Shown: positions 1 through 5,018 of the stretch, piece by piece
Position numbering within the stretch: the first letter of the stretch is position 1
Layout of the letters: the number at the start of each line of letters is the position of its first letter
Assembly: GCA_021828925.1 (NCBI GenBank)
Contig: JAJZCT010000004.1
Coordinates: 1 to 19,479, forward strand
Direction of reading: 5' to 3'
From: Planctomycetota bacterium
Lineage (GTDB): Bacteria; Planctomycetota; Phycisphaerae; WQYP01
DNA length: 19,479 bases
Made by a program: the position numbers and the translations under genes
Notes under the pieces: model-generated
The model's database searches: none
What the model was told of the DNA's origin: nothing
What the model saw: only the letters and a program-made list of their open reading frames with translations

Positions 1-69
1 CCAAACCCACTGCTGAATGATCCGCTACCGCCGGATATAACGTTTGACCCGAATCGCAATGAAGAGTGA
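1..69 (+). CDS. 3' end of a type IV pilin-like (prepilin N-methylation) protein, partial
   Basis: The window opens inside a gene whose last 22 codons (PNPLLNDPLPPD... ending NRNEE) and TGA stop are identical, base for base, to the end of the complete pilin-like gene at 8149-9159. It is therefore the tail of a close paralogue, the start of which lies before the window. The reading frame is fixed by that comparison, since the fragment alone carries no diagnostic motif. Its position, directly before a leader and a PEP-CTERM gene, repeats the order seen in the second module. Confidence 0.85.
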   Translation, partial: PNPLLNDPLPPDITFDPNRNEE

Positions 70-127
70 AGGCGATCCAAGGATGGCACGCCAATAGGGT
101 CGGGCGGGCGTATTCGTGATTATTGAG
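1..127 (+). repeat. Exact direct repeat, copy 1 (pilin-gene tail plus spacer)
   Basis: These 127 bases match 9091-9217 without a difference. The first mismatch is C128 against T9218. Beyond it, homology continues at about 79% identity through the leader into the signal-peptide codons near 530. The sharp step from 100% to 79% suggests recent duplication or gene conversion of the pilin-like gene. The left limit of the repeat is outside the window. Confidence 0.95.
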
Positions 128-406
128 CCTGAATGATAACTTCAGCGGAAGGCATCCTACGAGTGTGTTATCGAAGGTCGCCTTCCAATATTTGGAACGC
201 CCAAGGACGAAAGGAGGAACAGCAGGGAGCCAAATTATAAAGATGATCGATGATGCGATCATGAGAGCTGTGGTGCCATCAATGGGCCGTGCAATTTTCC
301 GGCGAAGCGACTGGCTTGGGGACCACAGTTAAGTTTGGTAATTTCGCCGGTGTAAATCGCCGCGGGAGAAAAATCCCGGCGGTGAATCAATCGAGAGGAT
401 TTCAAT
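70..406 (+). promoter_or_regulatory. Structured leader upstream of PEP-CTERM gene, copy 1
   Basis: This 337-nt gap is homologous to 9160-9497. Four hairpins can be drawn in both copies: 147-153 with 180-186 (with inner pairs 156-158/175-177); 243-249 with 256-262; 299-306 with 343-350 (inner 309-313/326-330); and 358-367 with 374-384. Pairs 151-182 (G-C here, A-T in copy 2) and 249-256 (G-C here, T-A in copy 2) changed on both sides. Other pairs differ by G-C/G-T or A-T/G-T exchange. The last hairpin ends 8 nt before the ribosome-binding site GAGAGGA (393-399) of the PEP-CTERM gene. This suggests an RNA leader controlling translation or stability. No convincing promoter was found inside it. 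Confidence 0.6.
123..332 (+). CDS. Possible 69-codon small protein in the leader, copy 1
   Basis: A TTG-initiated frame (MSLNDNFSGRHP... ending WLGDHS) matches the frame at 9213-9422 with the same length, no gaps and about 43 of 69 residues identical. Against a coding role: the 45 nucleotide differences fall 11, 15 and 19 on codon positions 1, 2 and 3, only a weak third-position excess. There is no clear Shine-Dalgarno sequence, and the frame overlaps covarying hairpins. No signal peptide, membrane segment or known domain is visible. It may be a real small protein, or simply lie across a conserved RNA. Confidence 0.25.
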   Translation: MSLNDNFSGRHPTSVLSKVAFQYLERPRTKGGTAGSQIIKMIDDAIMRAVVPSMGRAIFRRSDWLGDHS

Positions 407-1207
407 ATGTTAAATACGAAAGGCCATACTATGAAAAACGCACTTACAACCGAAAAAACCATTTTCGCGTCCGCTTGCTTGGCTGTTGCGACTGCCTGCT
501 TTGGCTGCGGCGCTAACTTGGCACATGCCACGACGATGACCATCACCGCGGCGCAGGCCAATAATACTGCGGATGGAACAAGCGCGGGGACGGTCCAAAA
601 TAATGGGGGCGGCAGCACGATGCTTGTCAAGCAGAGCGGTTATCTGCCCACCGACCGCAAGGCGTATCTGTTATTTAATCTTTCCGGTGACAACGCCGAT
701 GCCGGCGCTTCGGCCACCCTTACAATAACCCAAAGCATCAGTGGAAACAGCGCAGACACGTACGGGCTTTATGGCCTGAACACCGGCTACACTACCACAT
801 CCGAGTCGGAGCAAGGCAGTCAACCAAGGCTGGGTACCAGCTGGCTGGCTGCACAAATTGATGGCGATAATGCACCCGGGAACAATTCCGGCAGCACCAG
901 TTTCGATTCGTCGTGGGCTGCAGAAATCACAACCTTCACCGTTGCGGGCGCTGGCACATCAGAAACCATAACAATTCCATCGTTAACCCAGTACCTGCAA
1001 TCGGATGGCATGCTGACTCTCATGGTCGGGCAGGACGTGAACAATGGCGACAACGGCACCGGTTTTTATACGAACCTTGAAAGCGTCAGCACCGATCAAC
1101 CAACTCTGACATTTACTACTGCGGCTGTACCTGAGCCTGCAAGCTTGGCTTTGGTTGCGGTCGGTGCCGTGGGGCTGTTGCTGCTTCGTCGCAGGGCACG
1201 CGACTGA
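407..1207 (+). CDS. PEP-CTERM surface protein with DNRLRE/CBM-like beta passenger
   Basis: A 266-residue exported protein. Residues 1-42 are a signal peptide with a long charged start (MLNTKGHTMKNALTTEK) and a hydrophobic core ending near AHAT. Residues about 43-240 are Thr/Ser/Asn/Gly-rich and beta-like. The stretch KAYLLFNLSG followed by alternating hydrophobic residues resembles DNRLRE-type carbohydrate-binding modules, by eye only. The C-terminus has the exosortase sorting signal: VPEPASL, a hydrophobic helix, then RRRARD. In this family exosortase removes the tail and attaches the protein to the envelope or releases it into the matrix. The start is set by GAGAGGA at 393-399, 7 nt upstream. 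Signal and anchor are shared with the PEP-CTERM protein at 9498-10937, but the middle is not. Confidence 0.9.
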   Translation: MLNTKGHTMKNALTTEKTIFASACLAVATACFGCGANLAHATTMTITAAQANNTADGTSAGTVQNNGGGSTMLVKQSGYLPTDRKAYLLFNLSGDNADAGASATLTITQSISGNSADTYGLYGLNTGYTTTSESEQGSQPRLGTSWLAAQIDGDNAPGNNSGSTSFDSSWAAEITTFTVAGAGTSETITIPSLTQYLQSDGMLTLMVGQDVNNGDNGTGFYTNLESVSTDQPTLTFTTAAVPEPASLALVAVGAVGLLLLRRRARD

Positions 1208-1252
1208 AGAAATACATTTGCCGGTTCCAGGGATTTAGTTGATTCTTCCCTC

Positions 1253-1294
1253 AAGAGCCATCATCGCAACTACGCATGGTGGCTCTTATTGTTT
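1253..1294 (+). terminator. Hairpin terminator/attenuator after PEP-CTERM gene 1
   Basis: Bases 1253-1264 pair with 1276-1287 in a 12-bp stem with one G-T pair and an 11-nt loop, followed by a weak T-rich stretch (ATTGTTT, 1288-1294). The hairpin and the preceding GATTCTTCCCTCA are shared with the element after PEP-CTERM gene 2. Only 47 nt separate the stem from the next start codon, so it probably lowers rather than isolates expression of the GH43 gene. The T-tract is poorer than in the second copy. Confidence 0.65.
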
Positions 1295-1314
1295 ACACTA
1301 CCTCCAGGAGAAAA

Positions 1315-1338
1315 ATGTTGAACAGGGGACTACCATGA
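1315..1338 (+). CDS. Possible 7-codon leader minicistron overlapping the GH43 start
   Basis: AGGAG at 1306-1310 lies 4 nt before an ATG that opens a 7-codon frame (MLNRGLP). Its TGA overlaps the GH43-like start codon as ATGA at 1335-1338, a layout typical of translational coupling. It may also be accidental, because the GH43-like gene has its own AGGGG at 1324-1328. The alpha/beta-hydrolase gene in the parallel position has no such frame. Confidence 0.2.
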   Translation: MLNRGLP

Positions 1339-2375
1339 AAACAAACGTCATGATTTTCCGCCGTCTGGGGCGGGTCATGTTATTTCTATTTGCGCTGATG
1401 CTGATTTCGTCCGCGTCCGCTTCCGTTAGCGCCTTGGGCATCATCCGCCCCGGCGCGTTGTGGCGGGATAACCGGGGAAAAATTATTCAGGCGCATGGCG
1501 GGTGCATTATTCAGCGGGGCCACATGTTCTATCTCTTTGGTGAGGATCGTTCACGAGAAAACAATCCGCACAAACGCTATGTCGGCTGCTATCGCTCGGC
1601 CGATCTTGTGCATTGGGTATTCTGCAATAAAGTGGTCCGATTGACCGACCCCGATAGGCTGGGACATCCATGGATTCTCGAACGCCCGAAGGTGTTTTAT
1701 AACAGACCCACGCACACATACGTTATGTATGCGCATATCGACGGGCGCGGCTACCGCTACGCCTCGGTGGCCGTGTTTGTCTGCAACACCGTTGACGGCA
1801 ATTATCGTTATGTGAAAAGTTTTCGGCCTCTGGGCCACCAAAGTCGGGACATCGGCGAATTTACAGACAGCAACGGTAAAGCTTACCTGCTGTTTGAAGA
1901 CCGCCCCTCGGGATTTCGGATTGTGCAGTTGTCGCGGAATTATTTGAGCATCAGGAAAAATATTTGCTTGATTCGCCAACATCTCGAGGGCTTGGGATTG
2001 GTGCATTATAACGGATTTTATTATGTCATCGGATCGCATCTTACGGGTTGGGGACCCAATGCCGATGTTTATGCCACGGCAAAATCATTGGCCGGCCCCT
2101 GGTCCAAATTCCGCAACATCGCGCCGCCACAGACCAAGACCTACGATTCCCAATCCGGCTTTCTCCTGAAAATGCACGGCACCCAAGCCACGACGGTGAT
2201 CTATATGGGCGATCGCTGGACACCGCCCAATTTATGGAATTCCCGCTATATCTGGATGCCGCTGCAAATCGGTAACCGGCGGGTACGTTTGCCCCGTCCG
2301 GCACCCTGGACGATAAATGTCCAAACCGGCGTAGCGCATATTTTTAACAAGTCCGATACGGCAGCCGCCCGGTAA
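1335..2375 (+). CDS. Secreted GH43 (subfamily 24-like) exo-beta-1,3-galactanase-type glycosidase
   Basis: A 346-residue enzyme with a Sec signal peptide (residues 1 to about 33, core VMLFLFALMLISSASA), then a single five-bladed-propeller catalytic domain. Visible GH43_24-type motifs are AHGG (53-56), GCYRSADLVHW (84-94), ERPKVFYN (116-123), SRD (170-172), DSNGKAYLL (178-186), E218 in the LEGLGLVHYNG stretch as likely general acid, GWGPN (238-242), S272-Q273 where the family's unusual Gln sits, and GDRW...SRYIWMPL. Known members remove galactose from beta-1,3-galactan of arabinogalactan, so that substrate is plausible but not proven. The usual EAP around the acid is EGL here. The ATG at 1335 is preferred because AGGGG lies 6 nt upstream and it begins the signal peptide; the frame stays open upstream to 1239 across the terminator. 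Confidence 0.85.
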   Translation: MKTNVMIFRRLGRVMLFLFALMLISSASASVSALGIIRPGALWRDNRGKIIQAHGGCIIQRGHMFYLFGEDRSRENNPHKRYVGCYRSADLVHWVFCNKVVRLTDPDRLGHPWILERPKVFYNRPTHTYVMYAHIDGRGYRYASVAVFVCNTVDGNYRYVKSFRPLGHQSRDIGEFTDSNGKAYLLFEDRPSGFRIVQLSRNYLSIRKNICLIRQHLEGLGLVHYNGFYYVIGSHLTGWGPNADVYATAKSLAGPWSKFRNIAPPQTKTYDSQSGFLLKMHGTQATTVIYMGDRWTPPNLWNSRYIWMPLQIGNRRVRLPRPAPWTINVQTGVAHIFNKSDTAAAR

Positions 2376-2425
2376 CAGTTGGGGAATTGCGCGGACCAGT
2401 GCTCTGTCACGTGGAGTACCAAGAT

Positions 2426-4786
2426 ATGACATTGCGTCGTTTATTGTTTTCCGTTGCAACGGTTGGATTCGTTGCATCGGCGGCATTTTTTCCAGCCCCC
2501 GCCCTGGCCCTAACGGCAGCTCAACGCGACGGCCTGGCGGATCAGATTATTTTCGGAAATCCAATTTCTGACCGTGCCCATGAACTGATCCTGCACCATG
2601 GCAAGATCATTACCGGCGGCCTGCGTGAATCGGCGGTTCGTCTGCTGCCGAAGAATCCGCCTGCGGACAATGGTGGCTATTTAACCCTGACGATGCGGGT
2701 AAATCCCATCAGGCGCAACTACATTACCTGCCAGTTCTGGGGTTCGGATTTCGGATTGGAACGCGGGCGGCTGATCTTATCCTGCAACGGCAAGCAGGTG
2801 GGGTATCAGGTGCAGGGGGATTACAACACACTCAACGGCGCGGAAAACGCGCCGCCATCCCCGCCTTTTGCAGGCCGCTTTTACTATGTCACATCCCCGC
2901 TGCCGTGGCGTATGACCCGCGGAAAGACAACCGTACAGTTAAACATTCAGGCCATCGGCCGCGAGTGGCCTTATGGCAGCTACTGGAAGCAGTATCAGTA
3001 CGTGCAAAAACTTCCCAGCCTCGCGATGTACCGTTTATTTACCCACACCAATCCCTTTTTTATGCCCCCGATCGGAGATCAGCAGGCACCAGCATTACCG
3101 CCGGCCCCCGTCCGAAAAAAGCCCGGTTATGATGCCATCACCCATCTGAAAAATGCGGTCAACGGATATGTGCGCGGTATGTTACGTAACCCCCATCTGC
3201 CCGACGGCATGAATCATCTCGACGTGCTGGCCAAAGCGTACAACACGCCGTGGTGCATAGCCTACCATCAGCCCGCCGTTCTCAAGCGGGTAATCCGAGA
3301 TATTGATCTTCATGCCATCGCCGCGGTCAAACCCGCACACGAATCCGGCGGACGCTGGCAGGCGTTCAGCAACGCGGGCTGGTCCACCTTCGGCCCGGCG
3401 GGCGATGCAATCTGCCGGATCTACCGTACACTCGGCCCCTACCTTCGGCAGAACGTCCAGGCCTACGGCCAGGAGCTGCCGCGCTTCAAGCTCTGGGGAC
3501 AGGCGTTACGCAGCGGCAGAGATTTTCTGCAATACCATCAACGCACCTATTCCAATCAGTGCATGATTGTGGAATACAATTTGTATGCCTGCAACAAGGC
3601 CCTGGAGCATGTCGACCCGGCTTTGGCCTGGCCGGAGCCGGTCGCACTGCATTACCTGAAAATCGCGGTGGGCCTGGCTCCATACCTGGGCAGTAAAACC
3701 GCCCATGGCTGGCAAATGCCCTATGGCAACCATTACAGAGTTGTCACGCGGGCCGGCTTAACGCGGGAACTCGGTTATGTGGCCACCTACGGGGAAATAC
3801 AGATTTGGCCCTACCGCATGTGGCGGCTTAGCCACAATCCGCTGATTAAAAAGCAATATGAAAAGATATTTCTGGCCCGCACGTTTTTTCGGTATCCCGC
3901 GCGGGATCGCGACGGCTATCGCTGCATGCGCCTTGAGGAAGTCATCGGATGGCGGCATGATTTATACCCATCCATTATTGCCTATGGCGATCCCAGCACG
4001 GGTTGCATGATGGAAGCGGCGGCGGCGTTGGGCATGTCCTGCCCTCAGGCTGTCGGATATGCCCAGCAATGTCTGGCGGATAACCAATTTTTCCGGGCTG
4101 AAGGGCAGGCTCCATCGCAATTTTTCCGCGGTACAACCGTGCTGACCGCGTTATCTGTCCCGCAGGAATATGCCAAAGTCGTCGCCATGCCCCCGGTTCC
4201 GTACCGCCTGCCCATGAGCCACGGACAGCCCAACTTTGTCTGGGCTGATCCGCAGGATGGCGTGGTGGCAATCAAAAACGGTCACGATCGACTGTGGGCA
4301 TCCTTGTATTATCGCGCTCAGGGGGGAATAAATTATCTGGCGCGGATTCATTTCACCGAGCCGACGGTGGATCGGCTCGTGACCATGAATGAACAGTGCC
4401 GATTTCCTCCCAGCGGCATGTATGACATTCGCAAAAATTGGACGGATGTAAATTTTCGCCCCGGCTACACCCGGCAGGATCACGCCCAACAGGCCTTCGC
4501 CGGTCAGAAAATGCCAATACCGGTCCTGCCCCACGGCTATAAAATCCGCGCCGGGCGCAATGGCGAAACATCGCAGGAAGGTCCCTATGTTGGCCGCGCC
4601 TCATTTTACCGGCTGCATTTTGGGCATTACCTGATCGGAATGAACACCACGAAAAGCGGCACGTATGATCTGCATGTGCCGCGCGGTGTGACACACGCCG
4701 AGGATTTATCGACGCATAAAGATATAACAATTCATGGCGCGATCGTTGTGCGCCCCCTGCAGAGCGTGGTGTTGTATGTGCCGTAA
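2426..4786 (+). CDS. Large secreted protein, unnamed family Alpha (lyase/hydrolase-like), paralogue 1
   Basis: A 786-residue protein with a Sec signal peptide (1-28, ending PALA). I do not recognise a named family. The layout suggests an N-terminal beta domain (about 35-215), a helical region like an alpha/alpha toroid (about 235-560) and a C-terminal beta-sandwich (about 600-786). That resembles heparinase-type lyases or toroid glycosidases in outline only. Stretches shared with the paralogue at 15165-17579 include AYNTPWCIAYHQPAV (271-285), NQCMIVEYN (377-385), GLTRELGYVATYGE (444-457), GYRCMRLEEVIGWRH (497-511), YAQQCLADNQ (545-554) and WADPQDGV (606-613). Their His, Tyr, Arg and Glu residues are candidates for the active site. 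GGAG at 2413-2416 supports this start. The gene follows the GH43-like gene by 50 nt, so the two are probably co-transcribed. Confidence 0.75.
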   Translation: MTLRRLLFSVATVGFVASAAFFPAPALALTAAQRDGLADQIIFGNPISDRAHELILHHGKIITGGLRESAVRLLPKNPPADNGGYLTLTMRVNPIRRNYITCQFWGSDFGLERGRLILSCNGKQVGYQVQGDYNTLNGAENAPPSPPFAGRFYYVTSPLPWRMTRGKTTVQLNIQAIGREWPYGSYWKQYQYVQKLPSLAMYRLFTHTNPFFMPPIGDQQAPALPPAPVRKKPGYDAITHLKNAVNGYVRGMLRNPHLPDGMNHLDVLAKAYNTPWCIAYHQPAVLKRVIRDIDLHAIAAVKPAHESGGRWQAFSNAGWSTFGPAGDAICRIYRTLGPYLRQNVQAYGQELPRFKLWGQALRSGRDFLQYHQRTYSNQCMIVEYNLYACNKALEHVDPALAWPEPVALHYLKIAVGLAPYLGSKTAHGWQMPYGNHYRVVTRAGLTRELGYVATYGEIQIWPYRMWRLSHNPLIKKQYEKIFLARTFFRYPARDRDGYRCMRLEEVIGWRHDLYPSIIAYGDPSTGCMMEAAAALGMSCPQAVGYAQQCLADNQFFRAEGQAPSQFFRGTTVLTALSVPQEYAKVVAMPPVPYRLPMSHGQPNFVWADPQDGVVAIKNGHDRLWASLYYRAQGGINYLARIHFTEPTVDRLVTMNEQCRFPPSGMYDIRKNWTDVNFRPGYTRQDHAQQAFAGQKMPIPVLPHGYKIRAGRNGETSQEGPYVGRASFYRLHFGHYLIGMNTTKSGTYDLHVPRGVTHAEDLSTHKDITIHGAIVVRPLQSVVLYVP

Positions 4787-5018
4787 TAATGATGGCCATG
4801 GAGATTGAATGAACTGGGATAATGGGAGCAACATGCTGGTGAATGGTGGCCTAACTTACCGGTTATGGTGGCGCAGGACGATGGATCTGCCATAAATATA
4901 GCTGACCTTAGCATGGCGATGAATGCCTGAAGCGATGCGACTGCCGCACTGCCGCCGCGCCGTAAGACGGGGTTAAACGATGTGCCAGCGGGTATTTTGA
5001 TAAGGACTGGATGGGGCC
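4787..5018 (+). other. Intergenic spacer between Alpha paralogue 1 and GH2
   Basis: No gene, convincing terminator or promoter was recognised in these 232 nt. The end carries AAGGA (5002-5006), the likely ribosome-binding site for the GH2 gene. The spacing is long for a tight operon, so an independent promoter here cannot be excluded. Confidence 0.5.

Noticed and set aside
67..95. Small hairpin after the pilin-like stop codon (GGCG/CGCC with TCC/GGA) as a terminator
   Set aside because: The stem is interrupted and no T-run follows. Both copies are identical here, so covariation cannot help.
190..215. Sigma-54-type promoter around TTGGAACG in the leader, considered because PEP-CTERM genes can be RpoN-controlled
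   Set aside because: The -12 GC at the required 10-nt spacing after GG is missing in both leader copies.
207..220. Strong Shine-Dalgarno-like AAAGGAGG in both leaders
   Set aside because: No ATG, GTG or TTG lies at a working distance downstream in both copies, so it does not define a gene start. It may be part of the RNA or the 69-codon frame.
1239..1334. N-terminal extension of the GH43-like frame to 1239
   Set aside because: The 32 extra codons run through the terminator hairpin and would bury the signal peptide. The ATG at 1335 has a ribosome-binding site and begins the signal.
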